A DNA stretch of 64,000 nucleotides from contig NZ_JAIGNJ010000002.1 in the NCBI RefSeq assembly GCF_019711415.1, positions 248,001 through 312,000 on the forward strand, written 5' to 3'. The notes below the pieces were generated by a model. That model saw only the letters and a program-made list of their open reading frames with translations. It was not told the origin of the DNA and ran no database searches. This document shows positions 41,882 to 51,369 of this stretch, one piece after another; position 1 is the stretch's first letter; each line of letters opens with the position of its first letter. Both the position numbers and the translations under genes were made by a program. The stretch is from Qipengyuania vesicularis. Its GTDB lineage: Bacteria; Pseudomonadota; Alphaproteobacteria; Sphingomonadales; Sphingomonadaceae.

Positions 41882-43895
41882 GCACCTGCGGCAATTGCCG
41901 CGCGTCGCCGCCTGGTGGATACCAGAGATAGAGCGGGACGCCCGCCGCACCCTGTTGCGCTAGGAAACCGGCAATCTCCTCGTCGCGCAGAGTCCAGTCG
42001 CCGCGCAGCGTCATGACGCCTGCTTCCTCGAAGGCCTTACGCGTCTCTTCCCGCTCGATGGCGACCTGCTCGTTGACCTTGCAGGTTAGGCACCAGTCGG
42101 CAGTGAACCACACGAAGACGGGCTTCCCTGAAGTGCGCGCCTCGGCCAGTGCTGCTTCGGAGAAAACCCCCGGATCGAGCACGCTTTCGGCTGCTTCCAA
42201 CGCGCGTGGCTGTGGCGCTGGCACGATCGAGAGCGCGAAAATCACGAGGGCGACAACACTTGCGAAGAACAGCCTGTCACCTCCCTGCTCTCTGGCCTGC
42301 CGCCGGCCGAGCGATGCGAGCAAGGCCAGCAGGACCAGCGTCACGACGCCCAGCATGACAAGCCAAAAATCGTCAGCGATCCGCCAGAGCAGCCATGCCA
42401 ATGCGAGCACGGTGAGCCCCATCGGCACCGCCATCCACCGGCGGAACCGCTCCATCCAGGCGCCGGGCTTCGGAAGCTTCCGCCGCCACGCGGGAATGAA
42501 ACCGAGCAGGAGGAAAGGCAGCGCAAGTCCCACGCCCAGCGCGGTGAAGATCGCGAAGCCTTCAATCGGCCGAAGCACGAGCGCAGCGCCGAGCGCCAGC
42601 GCCATGAAAGGTCCGGTGCATGGCGTCGCGACGAAGGCAGCCAGCAAACCGGTGCCGAATGAGCCGCGCATCGATGCCCTGCCGCCTGCAATGGCCATAC
42701 CGGGCACTTGGAAAAGCCCCAGGAAGTTGGCCGTAATCGCTACCGCAAGAAGGAAGAGGCCGCCCACCACACGCGGCTCCTGAAGCTGGAACGCCCAGCC
42801 GACCTGCTCACCCGCCGAACGCAGCAGCAGGATCAGCGCGCCGAGCGCGGCGCAGGCAAGCACCACGCCCGCCGTATAGGCCAGCGCATCACGGCGCGCG
42901 CTTGCCTCGTCGCCCCCGGCCTTGGCCAGCGCGAGCGCCTTGAGGCTCAGGATCGGGAAAACGCAGGGCATGATGTTGAGCAGAAGGCCGCCTGCAAGTG
43001 AGGCGATCAGCAAGATCCATAGGGACGGCATGTCCACCGGCCCGCGGATCGGCTTCACGCCTTCGAGCGGCACATCTCGCGGCTCGGCGCGGAAGCGGAC
43101 ACCCTGCCCGCTACCGAATGAAAGGATGCCCTCCAGCACCTCGGGCGTGGGGGCATCTTCGGCAATTTCCGTGCGCTCGAGCGGCATCTCGACCACCAGG
43201 AGATTGCCTTCGCCCACCAGCGTCTGGACGCCGGCGTAATCGGGTCTCAGGCCGCCACCTAGCTCGGTATTGGCGAGAAACATATGCACATCGCCGACCT
43301 GCATGCCTTCGGGAATCGGAAAGCCAACGCGCAGCCGGTCGCGCACGATTTCGAAGCCCGCAGTGCTGTCGAGCAAGGGCGCAATTTGCGCGCGCCAGGC
43401 GTCGAAATCGCCCCCTGTCTGCACACGCAATGCTGCATCCTGAGGGACGCAGATACGGTCGGTGCATGCCAGATAGGATACGAAGCCGGTGATCGGCGCA
43501 ATATTCTGGACCGCGGCCTGTTCTGGCACCTCTATGGGTACCAACACTGCATACTCGCCCTCGTAGATGTGGTTCATCAAACCAGCGGTCACCAGCGTTT
43601 GCGGCACGGGATAGAGCGGCTCACCCGCCTCCCAGCCTTCGGGCAAGTTCAATTGCAGGTCCATTCCCTGCCCCGCATCGCCGGGATTGGACCAGTATCC
43701 GTGCCATTCCTCGCTGCTCGGCGCGAAGTGGAGCGCAAGCATCCATGTTTCGCCCGGGACCGGCGCACCGTCGCTGCGCAACTCGACGGAAATATTCTCG
43801 TCGCCGAAACGCGCCTCTTGCGCACGCAGCGTGGCAGGCAGCAGGAGTGCCAGTGCCGCAAGCAGCAGCGCCCAGTGCCAGCGCCATCCGTCCAT
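41823..43895 (-). CDS. dsbD: thiol:disulfide interchange protein, DsbD/ScsB type
   Basis: A 690-residue membrane reductase moving electrons from cytoplasmic thioredoxin to the periplasm. It has a signal peptide (to about 26), a periplasmic N-terminal domain with C-T-D-R-I-C, a CcdA-like eight-helix core with MPCVFPILSLKAL and ATPCTGPFM (the paired core cysteines), and a C-terminal thioredoxin-like domain with DWCLTCK. ATG 43895 is the start that yields the signal peptide. It overlaps the convergent lipoprotein gene by 59 bases and is divergent to the UbiH gene, 43 bases apart. Confidence 0.92.
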   Translation of the reverse strand: MDGWRWHWALLLAALALLLPATLRAQEARFGDENISVELRSDGAPVPGETWMLALHFAPSSEEWHGYWSNPGDAGQGMDLQLNLPEGWEAGEPLYPVPQTLVTAGLMNHIYEGEYAVLVPIEVPEQAAVQNIAPITGFVSYLACTDRICVPQDAALRVQTGGDFDAWRAQIAPLLDSTAGFEIVRDRLRVGFPIPEGMQVGDVHMFLANTELGGGLRPDYAGVQTLVGEGNLLVVEMPLERTEIAEDAPTPEVLEGILSFGSGQGVRFRAEPRDVPLEGVKPIRGPVDMPSLWILLIASLAGGLLLNIMPCVFPILSLKALALAKAGGDEASARRDALAYTAGVVLACAALGALILLLRSAGEQVGWAFQLQEPRVVGGLFLLAVAITANFLGLFQVPGMAIAGGRASMRGSFGTGLLAAFVATPCTGPFMALALGAALVLRPIEGFAIFTALGVGLALPFLLLGFIPAWRRKLPKPGAWMERFRRWMAVPMGLTVLALAWLLWRIADDFWLVMLGVVTLVLLALLASLGRRQAREQGGDRLFFASVVALVIFALSIVPAPQPRALEAAESVLDPGVFSEAALAEARTSGKPVFVWFTADWCLTCKVNEQVAIEREETRKAFEEAGVMTLRGDWTLRDEEIAGFLAQQGAAGVPLYLWYPPGGDARQLPQVLTPDLLVDLAAGEADRRSE

Positions 43896-43938
43896 TCTGC
43901 TTGCTTCGGTCACGCTCGCCGCATTAGGGACTGCCCCC

Positions 43939-45153
43939 ATGACAGACAAGCGCGACTTGCTCATCCTTGGCGGCGGACTCGTCGGCACCACTTTGGCGCT
44001 GGCGGCGGCGAAAAAGGGCCTTTCCAGCCACTTGGTCGATCGAGCCGATCCGGCAGACCTCACCGCCGAAAGTTTCGATGGCCGCGCCTCGGCGATCTCG
44101 ACCGCCAGCTGGCGCCTCTTTCGCAATATCGGCTTGGCCGAGAGCCTGGAAGAACATGGCTGCGAGATCGAGGCCATTGCCGTGCTCGACCAGATGAAGC
44201 CGGGCCGGATCGATTTCCGCCCCGAGCCGCATGAAGGCACTTTGGGACGCATGTTCGCCAACCGCCAGTTGCGGATCGCGCTCTATGACGCGGCCAAGGC
44301 CGAGCCGCTCATCACGCACCACGCGCCTGTCGACGTCGTCGAGCGGCACCGCGATGCCTTCTGCGTCAGCGCAACGCTGGCCGATGGCACCGTGCTGGAG
44401 GCCGATCTGCTTGTCGGTGCGGAGGGGCGCGGATCGCCTACTCGCGAGGAAGCCGAGCTCAAGATGGCGAGCTGGGATTATTCGCACCGCGCGATCATCA
44501 CCGGGCTCAACCATTCGAAGCCGCATGAAGGCGTCGCATGGGAGATCTTCTACGAGGACGGGCCCTTCGCCCTCCTCCCGCTGCTCGACGGTCCGGACGG
44601 AACGCATCGCAGCGCGCTGGTATGGACGGTGGACGAGAAGGATGCCGCGGGCGTGCTCAAGATGGGCGACCGCGCCTTCCTTGCCGAAGTCGAGAAGCGC
44701 ATGGGCGATATCCTGGGCAAGCTCGAACTCAACAGCGGAAGGTCCTCCTACCCTCTGAGCTTCCAGCATACGGCGCGGATCGTCGGCGAACGCATGGCGC
44801 TGATTGGGGACAGCGCACATGGGATGCACCCGATTGCGGGACAGGGCCTCAACCTCGGCCTGCGCGATGTAGGGGCGCTGGTGGAAGTGCTGGAAGAGGC
44901 GCGCCGTTTGGGCCTCGACCTCGGCGATGCGCAGGTGCTCGAGCGTTACGAGAAGTGGCGCGCACTCGATTCCATCATGGTCATGGGCGCGACCGACACG
45001 CTCACCCGCCTGTTCGGTGTCCCCGGCAGGACCGCCAGCGCGGTGCGCCGCCTCGGCATGGCCGGCGTCCAGCGCAGCGGCTGGCTGAAGAAGTTCTTCA
45101 TGGACGAGGCGCGAGGCGTCTCTGGCGACGTTCCCGAACTGATGAAGGCCTGA
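43939..45153 (+). CDS. UbiH/COQ6-family FAD-dependent hydroxylase
   Basis: A 404-residue flavin monooxygenase of ubiquinone biosynthesis. GGGLVGTTLALAAAKKG (10-26) is the FAD-binding Rossmann motif, and ALIGDSAHGMHPIAGQGLNLGLRDVG is the second FAD motif and UbiH signature. It would hydroxylate the ubiquinone ring. Which position is modified (UbiH, UbiF or UbiL type) cannot be told. Start ATG 43939. It converges with the mitofilin-like gene with 3 bases between. Confidence 0.88.
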   Translation: MTDKRDLLILGGGLVGTTLALAAAKKGLSSHLVDRADPADLTAESFDGRASAISTASWRLFRNIGLAESLEEHGCEIEAIAVLDQMKPGRIDFRPEPHEGTLGRMFANRQLRIALYDAAKAEPLITHHAPVDVVERHRDAFCVSATLADGTVLEADLLVGAEGRGSPTREEAELKMASWDYSHRAIITGLNHSKPHEGVAWEIFYEDGPFALLPLLDGPDGTHRSALVWTVDEKDAAGVLKMGDRAFLAEVEKRMGDILGKLELNSGRSSYPLSFQHTARIVGERMALIGDSAHGMHPIAGQGLNLGLRDVGALVEVLEEARRLGLDLGDAQVLERYEKWRALDSIMVMGATDTLTRLFGVPGRTASAVRRLGMAGVQRSGWLKKFFMDEARGVSGDVPELMKA

Positions 45154-45156
45154 AGC

Positions 45157-46056
45157 CTACTCTTCGGCAGGACTGGGCTGCGAAATCCGGTTACCCATCC
45201 CGTCGCGCAGGCGGCGCGGTTCGAGCACGGCGGCGGTTTCGATCAGGTCCAGCGCCTGCTGCGTCGCGGCATAGCGTTCGGCGTCGCGCAGCCACCCTTG
45301 GGCATTGCTCGCCCCGGGCATGTTCCGCACTTCTGCAATCGCGCTGTTCGTCCTTCCGCTGAGCAGGAACAGCCGCGCGCGTTCGATCCGCATTTCGGGC
45401 TGCGGCGAGGGTGCGCTTTCGCGGCGGACGGTGAACAGGGCAGCCAACTCTTCGGTAAAGCGCTCGAACCCTCCGCGATCCTCCCCGCTCTGCAGTTGCG
45501 GTGCGAGTCCGTCGAGCCGGGCGGTCAGCTGGTCGAGCGTGACCGGATCGCGCGAAAAAGTGAGGATGGTATTCACCGCATTGGGCAGCGCATCGCCGAA
45601 GCGCAGCCGCAGCTGGTCGGCGAGATAGCCAAGCTCTGCTCCCTTGTTGATAGCGCGACGGATGGCAAAGGCGATCAGCAGGCCTTCGGCGCGCGCGGCA
45701 TTGCCGGCGGCTGCCTGTGCCTGGAGATCAAGACGCGCGAGACGCTGTTCGGCGGCGGCAAGACGTTGATCGATGCCGCCCTGCTGCTCGGCCATCTGCT
45801 CGACCGCTTCCGCGGTTTCCGCAGCGGCGCGGCTGGCAGTCGCGGAGGGCGACGGGATCGGCGTATCGCTGGTTACCGGCGAGGCAAGCGCCGCCTGTGG
45901 TTCGTTTGTAGCGGGATCAACGTCAGTTTCGCCATCGTCCATCTGCCAGACGATGTAACCCACCAGGCCGGCTCCGAGCGCGAAAGACCCGGCAACCGCA
46001 AGCAGCATGGGCCGGATCTTGCCGGTCCCGCGCCGATTGTTCGAAAATGTGTCCAT
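45157..46056 (-). CDS. mitofilin/HemX-like membrane protein
   Basis: A 299-residue protein with one N-terminal membrane helix (RPMLLAVAGSFALGAGLVGYIVW), a Ser/Ala/Thr-rich linker, a coiled coil (VEQMAEQQGGIDQRLAAAEQRLARLDLQ, about 95-125) and a helical C-terminal region. It follows hemD by 55 bases on the same strand, the position where alphaproteobacteria often have a mitofilin-like protein (COG4223). Possible role in inner-membrane shaping or tetrapyrrole enzyme positioning, unproven. Start ATG 46056 preferred to in-frame 46101. Confidence 0.72.
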   Translation of the reverse strand: MDTFSNNRRGTGKIRPMLLAVAGSFALGAGLVGYIVWQMDDGETDVDPATNEPQAALASPVTSDTPIPSPSATASRAAAETAEAVEQMAEQQGGIDQRLAAAEQRLARLDLQAQAAAGNAARAEGLLIAFAIRRAINKGAELGYLADQLRLRFGDALPNAVNTILTFSRDPVTLDQLTARLDGLAPQLQSGEDRGGFERFTEELAALFTVRRESAPSPQPEMRIERARLFLLSGRTNSAIAEVRNMPGASNAQGWLRDAERYAATQQALDLIETAAVLEPRRLRDGMGNRISQPSPAEE

Positions 46057-46110
46057 TCTATTCCAATCACGCTGGCCGGGCCGGTCGAACCGGCCTGCCA
46101 ATCCCCCGCT

Positions 46111-46794
46111 TCAGCCTTGGCACAAAGCCTGCGCCAAGGCCAGTAGCTCGGCATCAAGAGGCTGCGCTGCGGTGTGGACAGATTGCCAGCCCCCGCCAGC
46201 CATGTCGGCGATGCGCGGGCCGAGCGCGGCGATGGTGAGCTTGCCGCGGTCGATCCCGAGCCGCTCGCATTCGGCACGCAGCCGCCGCGCCGCCTCGCCC
46301 GAATGGAGGAGTGCAACACCGCCGTCCTCGTGCATCGCCGCGGCGCATTCGTCAGAAACTTCAAGCGGCGTGGTGCGATAGACCACCCGCGTGTCGATCG
46401 TAATCCCGGCGGGAGGATCGAGCTCGACGCGCGCCTCTCCGCACAAGCGCAGCATCCTCAGCTCACGGCCAGCCAGCTCGTCGAGCAGGACCTGCAGCCC
46501 ACCCTTGCCGGTCTTCGTGACCAGGAAACCCTTCTCGCGCGCGCCTTCGGCAGTGGCTTCGCCCACCGCATAGACGGGCAGTGTCTCCAGCTTGGGCAAG
46601 GATGTCCCCCCGTGGCGGAAGACATTGCTGCTGCCCACCAGCAGCGCGTCGTAATCCTCGACAGGCGGGGCTGACCACGAGACCGGCTCGACTTCGAAGA
46701 GGGGGCAGCCCGAAATTTCCAGACCTAGCGAACGCGCGGTCTCCAGCGTGACGCTAAGCCCGGGTTCGGGCCGGAAGACGAACAGTCGCTTCAC
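46111..46794 (-). CDS. hemD: Uroporphyrinogen-III synthase
   Basis: A 227-residue enzyme that cyclises hydroxymethylbilane with inversion of ring D to uroporphyrinogen III in the heme pathway. HemD is poorly conserved, but the placement with hemC (overlap of 4 bases), YAVGEATAEGAREKGF, LRLCGEARV and ALGPRIADMA fit well. Cytoplasmic. Second gene of the hemC-hemD-mitofilin-like unit. Confidence 0.9.
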   Translation of the reverse strand: MKRLFVFRPEPGLSVTLETARSLGLEISGCPLFEVEPVSWSAPPVEDYDALLVGSSNVFRHGGTSLPKLETLPVYAVGEATAEGAREKGFLVTKTGKGGLQVLLDELAGRELRMLRLCGEARVELDPPAGITIDTRVVYRTTPLEVSDECAAAMHEDGGVALLHSGEAARRLRAECERLGIDRGKLTIAALGPRIADMAGGGWQSVHTAAQPLDAELLALAQALCQG

Positions 46795-47723
46795 GCTTGC
46801 GCACCGTTGAAATGGGCACGGACATGCTCAGGCGCCGCGTCCAGCATGTCGTGAGCAAGCTGCCGCGCAGCGTCGTGATTCCCCGGAGCGAATACGGCCT
46901 CGCGCCGGATGCAGATCGCGCCGTCGGGGCTGTATATCGCGGCAGTCATATGAAGCTCGCTCCCTTCGCGCCGGGTGAGCGCGGCGATGGGGCTGTGGCA
47001 AGTTCCTCCGAAGCCTTCGAGCAGGGCCCGTTCGGCTAGCACCTCTTCGCGGCTCGGCGTGTGGTCGATTGAGGCGAGCCAGTCGCGCGTCCTGCCATCG
47101 TCGGCGCAGCATTCGATCCCGATTGCGGCTTGCGCTGGAGCGGGAAGCCACTCCCCGGGATCGAGCCGTACCCCGACCGCCTCCTCGCCCAGCCGCGCGA
47201 GTCCGGCAGCGGCGAGGAAGGTCGCATCGGCCTCGCCAGCCTGCAGCTTCGCCATCCGCGTCGCCACATTGCCGCGAATGCCGACCACTTCTAGATCGGG
47301 CCGCGCGTGGAGCAGTTGGGCCGCACGGCGCGGCGCGCTGGTGCCAACTTTCGACCCGGGCGGGATGGCAGAGATCGACCGCGCACCGAGCAAGACGTCG
47401 GCCTTGTCCGCGCGCGGCAGGATTGCGCCGATAGCGAAATCGTCCGGCCGAAGCGTCTCGACGTCTTTCATCGAGTGGACGGCTGCGTCGATCCGCCCCT
47501 CGTCAAGCCAGTTGTCGAGTTCGCGCGTCCACAGCGCCTTCCCGCCGATATCGGCGAGCGGCCGATCCTGGATCTTGTCCCCGCTGGCAATCACGGGGAC
47601 GAGCTCAATCTGCGCCTCGTCCCAGCCATGCGCCGCGCACAAACGCGAGCGCGCCTCATGCGCCTGCGCCATGGCAAGCGGAGAGCGGCGGGTTCCGAGG
47701 CGAATGAGCGGCTTGTCAGGCAT
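46791..47723 (-). CDS. hemC: Porphobilinogen deaminase (hydroxymethylbilane synthase)
   Basis: A 310-residue enzyme polymerising four porphobilinogens on a dipyrromethane cofactor. The start IRLGTRRSPLAMAQA, DKIQDRPL, SMKDVETL and EGFGGTCHSPIAA, where the Cys binds the cofactor, are typical. It is the first gene of the unit and is divergent to tsaD with 45 bases between. Length is normal. Confidence 0.95.
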   Translation of the reverse strand: MPDKPLIRLGTRRSPLAMAQAHEARSRLCAAHGWDEAQIELVPVIASGDKIQDRPLADIGGKALWTRELDNWLDEGRIDAAVHSMKDVETLRPDDFAIGAILPRADKADVLLGARSISAIPPGSKVGTSAPRRAAQLLHARPDLEVVGIRGNVATRMAKLQAGEADATFLAAAGLARLGEEAVGVRLDPGEWLPAPAQAAIGIECCADDGRTRDWLASIDHTPSREEVLAERALLEGFGGTCHSPIAALTRREGSELHMTAAIYSPDGAICIRREAVFAPGNHDAARQLAHDMLDAAPEHVRAHFNGAQA

Positions 47724-47768
47724 GGCGGGCGCTTGCCCTAGCGAGCGATCCCGCTAAGGGGAAGCGCA

Positions 47769-48809
47769 ATGACACTGGTTCTGGGCATCGAAAGCAGCTG
47801 CGACGAAACCGCGGCAGCGCTGGTCGACGGCGAGAGACGTATCGTGGCACAGCGCATCGCTTCGCAGGATGCCGAGCACGCGCCTTTCGGCGGCGTCGTG
47901 CCGGAGATCGCTGCGCGCGCCCATGCCGAGCGATTGGCGCCGATGATCGAGGCGGTCCTGGCAGATGCCGACGTGTCGCTAAGCGATCTCGACGCGATTG
48001 CAGCGACCGCCGGGCCAGGCCTCATTGGCGGGGTGATGGTCGGGCTGGTCAGCGCCAAGGCCCTTGCCATGGCAGGTGACGTGCCGCTGATCGCAGTGAA
48101 CCACCTCGAAGGCCACGCGCTGAGCCCGCGGCTTGCCGACGAGACGCTCGAATTTCCCTACGCGCTCCTGCTAGTTTCGGGAGGCCATTGCCAGATACTG
48201 CGGGTCGATGGCGTGGGCCAATACCGCCGCCTTGCGACGACAATCGACGATGCGCTGGGCGAGGCCTTCGACAAGACCGCCAAAATCCTCGGCCTCGGAT
48301 TTCCTGGCGGCCCGGCGGTGGAGAGGGTGGCAAAGGAAGGCGATCCAAAGGCAGTCCCCCTGCCGCGCCCGATGGTCGGCAGCGGCGAACCCCATTTCTC
48401 CTTCGCCGGCCTCAAGAGCGCCGTTTTGCGCGCGCATGAAAGCGGCAAGTACCAGCCAGCCGACATTGCCGCTAGCTTCCAGCAGGCCGCGATCGATTGC
48501 GTGGTCGACCGTCTGCGCATTGCGCTCGCCCAAATGTCCGATTGCCGCACGCTCGTGGTGGCAGGCGGTGTCGCTGCCAACGCCTCGGTTCGCAGCGCGC
48601 TGGGACAGCTCGCTGCCGCACACGACATGCGTTTCACCGCCCCGCCACCCAGATTGTGCACGGATAATGCAGCCATGATCGCCTGGGCTGGTATAGAGCG
48701 GCTAGGCATGGACAATTTCGCCCCCGACCCGCTCGAGATATCGGCAAGGCCGCGCTGGCCGCTCGATCCGGAAGCGGAGCCGGTGCGCGGCGCAGGAGTG
48801 AAAGCATGA
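47769..48809 (+). CDS. tsaD: tRNA N6-threonylcarbamoyladenosine transferase subunit TsaD
   Basis: A 346-residue Kae1/TsaD ATPase that with TsaB and TsaE makes t6A at position 37 of ANN-decoding tRNAs. The metal-binding HLEGH motif (about 114), SSCDETAAAL at the N-terminus and VAGGVAANASVR and TDNAAMIAW are present. It overlaps gpsA by 4 bases, and the tsaD-gpsA order is a common alphaproteobacterial arrangement. Confidence 0.96.
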   Translation: MTLVLGIESSCDETAAALVDGERRIVAQRIASQDAEHAPFGGVVPEIAARAHAERLAPMIEAVLADADVSLSDLDAIAATAGPGLIGGVMVGLVSAKALAMAGDVPLIAVNHLEGHALSPRLADETLEFPYALLLVSGGHCQILRVDGVGQYRRLATTIDDALGEAFDKTAKILGLGFPGGPAVERVAKEGDPKAVPLPRPMVGSGEPHFSFAGLKSAVLRAHESGKYQPADIAASFQQAAIDCVVDRLRIALAQMSDCRTLVVAGGVAANASVRSALGQLAAAHDMRFTAPPPRLCTDNAAMIAWAGIERLGMDNFAPDPLEISARPRWPLDPEAEPVRGAGVKA

Positions 48810-49795
48810 CAATCGGGGTCCTGGGGGCAGGCGCATGGGGAACCGCGCTTGCGCAGATGGTGGCAAGCGACGGGACCGAGATCCTGCTCTGGGCGCGCGA
48901 GACGGAGCTCGTGGAAGAGATCAACTCTGCGCGCACCAACACGATCTACCTGCCGAGCGCCACGCTACACGACACTATCCGCGCGACCGATGACCTCAGC
49001 CGGATGGCCGATCTCGACGTGCTGCTGGTTGTCACGCCTGCACAGCATATGGGCAAGGTTCTCGAAGCGATGCCCGGCCATCCGCGCGATCTCGTCCTGT
49101 GTTCTAAGGGGATCGAGGCTGGCACGGGGCGGCTTATGAACCACGTCGCGCGCGACGTGGCACCGGGTAGCAAGATCGCGGTACTGTCCGGCCCTACCTT
49201 TGCGCATGAAGTAGCCGCGGGTCTCCCCGCAGCCGTCACGCTCGCCTGCGGAGGCGGAGAAGCGCAGTGGGAACGGATTTCTCCCTACATCGCGAGACCC
49301 GCTTTCCGGCCATATTTTTCCGATGACGTGACGGGGGCGGAGATCGGCGGGGCGGTCAAGAATGTGCTCGCCATCGCCTGCGGGGTGGTCGACGGCCTTC
49401 AGCTCGGCCAGAATGCGCGCGCGGCGCTGATCGCGCGCGGCTATGCCGAGATGCTGCGCTTCGGAGAGGCAAAGGGCGCCAAGCCCGAAACGCTGACCGG
49501 CCTGTGCGGTCTCGGCGATCTCGTGCTGACCTGCTCTTCCACATCGAGCCGCAATTTCTCGCTCGGCAAGGCCTTGGGAGAAGGGCAGAAGGCAAGCGAC
49601 CTTATGGCCGACCGCCGGACGGTGGCCGAGGGCGCGCACACTGCGCCCGTGCTGGTCGAGCTGGCCGCACGCTACGGCATCGCCATGCCGATCGTCACTG
49701 CCGTTTATGACTTACTCAAGGGCGACAATCCGGCGAAAGTGGTCAAGGGACTGCTGTCCCGCCCGCTCAAGGCCGAACAGGAAGCCGGCGCTTGA
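48806..49795 (+). CDS. gpsA: Glycerol-3-phosphate dehydrogenase [NAD(P)+]
   Basis: A 329-residue enzyme making sn-glycerol 3-phosphate from dihydroxyacetone phosphate for phospholipids. GAGAWGTALA (6-15) binds NAD(P), CSKGIE and VKNVLAIACGV with the catalytic Lys are conserved, as is GLCGLGDLVLTCSS. Overlaps with tsaD upstream and the flippase downstream, each by 4 bases. Confidence 0.96.
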   Translation: MTIGVLGAGAWGTALAQMVASDGTEILLWARETELVEEINSARTNTIYLPSATLHDTIRATDDLSRMADLDVLLVVTPAQHMGKVLEAMPGHPRDLVLCSKGIEAGTGRLMNHVARDVAPGSKIAVLSGPTFAHEVAAGLPAAVTLACGGGEAQWERISPYIARPAFRPYFSDDVTGAEIGGAVKNVLAIACGVVDGLQLGQNARAALIARGYAEMLRFGEAKGAKPETLTGLCGLGDLVLTCSSTSSRNFSLGKALGEGQKASDLMADRRTVAEGAHTAPVLVELAARYGIAMPIVTAVYDLLKGDNPAKVVKGLLSRPLKAEQEAGA

Positions 49796-51336
49796 GCGAT
49801 CCGACATCCCCTGCACCAGTTGATCCTGCCAAGGGCGGCGACGACATGGCGACGCTCGCCAAGGGCGGGCGCACCAATACGCTCGGTTTCTTCATCCGCC
49901 TGCTGGGCAACATCCCCTTCCTGTTCATCGGCTATAGGCTCTACGGGGTCGAGGCCATGGGGCGCTTCGCCGCAGCCTTCGTTGTCATCGAAATCTTCGC
50001 ACTGGTCTGCGCGCTCGGCGAAAAGCGCGGCCTCGCGCAGCGGTTGACCGACGGCATAGAAGACGACAGGATCAGGCCCGCCAATCTCGTCTTCGACGGG
50101 ATGCTGGCATCATTCGCCTTCGCGATCCTTGCCTGCGCCTTGCTGCTGGCCTTCCCGGTCATCATCTTCCCGAACGGGACCGGCAGCCAGTTCGACATGT
50201 GGATGATCGCAGCGATCCCCGCTTTCGCGCTCACCGAAATTCTGCTGGCAGCGCAGGCTTACCGCTATGATATCGCCACCACCGTGCGCGCCCGCGCCAT
50301 TGTCGAGCCGTGGACGCGATCGATCTGCGTCGGCGCCTTCTTCTTCATTCCCGCGATCAAGGATGGCGGGCTCGCGCTCGCCTTTCTCGCTTCGATCTAC
50401 GGCGGCCTCCTGACCGCTCTTTGGGCCTTCCTGCGAACCTATGGCCTGCCGAGCGGCTGGCGCCCCCGGCCGCGTTACCTGGGCAAGATGTCGGCCCGCG
50501 CACTCCCGCTCGTCGGCGCCGACGTGATCGAGCGCGGGACACGTTTGCTCGACGTCTTCCTGCTCGGCCAGTCGACCTCGGCCGCGGCGGTCGGCATCTA
50601 CTTCTTTGCAAAGGAAGTGGTGAGCGTCCCGCAAAAGCTGAAGTCCAGCTTCGAACCGATCCTATCGCCAGTGATCACGAAAAACCTGAAGAGCGGGAAC
50701 ATGGGGGCCATCGCCGCGCAGGTGCGCCAGGTCGGATTCTGGATCATCGCGCTGCAGGCGGGAATCGCGCTGGCTCTTGCCATCCCGGGCGAGGCGGTCA
50801 TGGGCCTTGGCGGACCTGCCATCGTTGGCGGTACGGGCGCGCTTGCGCTGTTGCTCGCGGCCGAGGTCGTGGCCTCGATGGCAGTCGTCTCCGAAAGCGT
50901 GTTGGTCTATATCGCGCGCAAGCGGAATTTGATGATCTCTATCGGTATCATCACGCTGCAAGCGGTTCTCACGCTAGGCCTCATCATGCTGGCCGACACC
51001 TATGGCATGAGCGAGGGCTTCAAGGCTGCGGGGGCGGCGCTTGCGCTGTTCATCGCGCTCGGCATTTCCAGCCTGATCAAGGCGCTGCTGCTCAAGTCGC
51101 TGCTCAAGGCGCCGGTCAGCAATTGGCGCTGGACGCTGGTCTGGGCGACCGCCCCGGCGGTCGTCGTGGGCTTCCTCGCCACGCAATTGCCCGAATGGGC
51201 AGAGCTGATCGTCGGCATCCCGGCGATCCTCGCTACCTACTTCTTCGTGATCTGGAAGCGCGGTTTCGGACCGGAAGACCGGATCCTGTTCAAGAAGAGC
51301 CAGAATCAGGGCGACTCAACTGCGCCGACCCCTTGA
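49792..51336 (+). CDS. MOP-superfamily polysaccharide flippase
   Basis: A 514-residue membrane protein with about 14 helices, of the Wzx/MATE-like polysaccharide-transport type (GRTNTLGFFIRLLGNIPFLFIGYRLYG at the N-terminus; KSSFEPILSPVITKNLKSG). It may flip a lipid-linked glycan across the inner membrane. It starts at TTG 49792 overlapping the gpsA stop; an in-frame ATG at 49846 would also leave the first helix intact. It lies 6-14 kb from the exopolysaccharide genes at the right of the window. Confidence 0.8.
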   Translation: MSDPTSPAPVDPAKGGDDMATLAKGGRTNTLGFFIRLLGNIPFLFIGYRLYGVEAMGRFAAAFVVIEIFALVCALGEKRGLAQRLTDGIEDDRIRPANLVFDGMLASFAFAILACALLLAFPVIIFPNGTGSQFDMWMIAAIPAFALTEILLAAQAYRYDIATTVRARAIVEPWTRSICVGAFFFIPAIKDGGLALAFLASIYGGLLTALWAFLRTYGLPSGWRPRPRYLGKMSARALPLVGADVIERGTRLLDVFLLGQSTSAAAVGIYFFAKEVVSVPQKLKSSFEPILSPVITKNLKSGNMGAIAAQVRQVGFWIIALQAGIALALAIPGEAVMGLGGPAIVGGTGALALLLAAEVVASMAVVSESVLVYIARKRNLMISIGIITLQAVLTLGLIMLADTYGMSEGFKAAGAALALFIALGISSLIKALLLKSLLKAPVSNWRWTLVWATAPAVVVGFLATQLPEWAELIVGIPAILATYFFVIWKRGFGPEDRILFKKSQNQGDSTAPTP

Positions 51337-51369
51337 ACAAGCCCTCGCGCGCTCTAGAGATAGTGGGCC

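Noticed and set aside
41823-44261. A longer DsbD start inside the UbiH gene
   Set aside because: The added N-terminus is shadow of the divergent gene and would hide the signal peptide.
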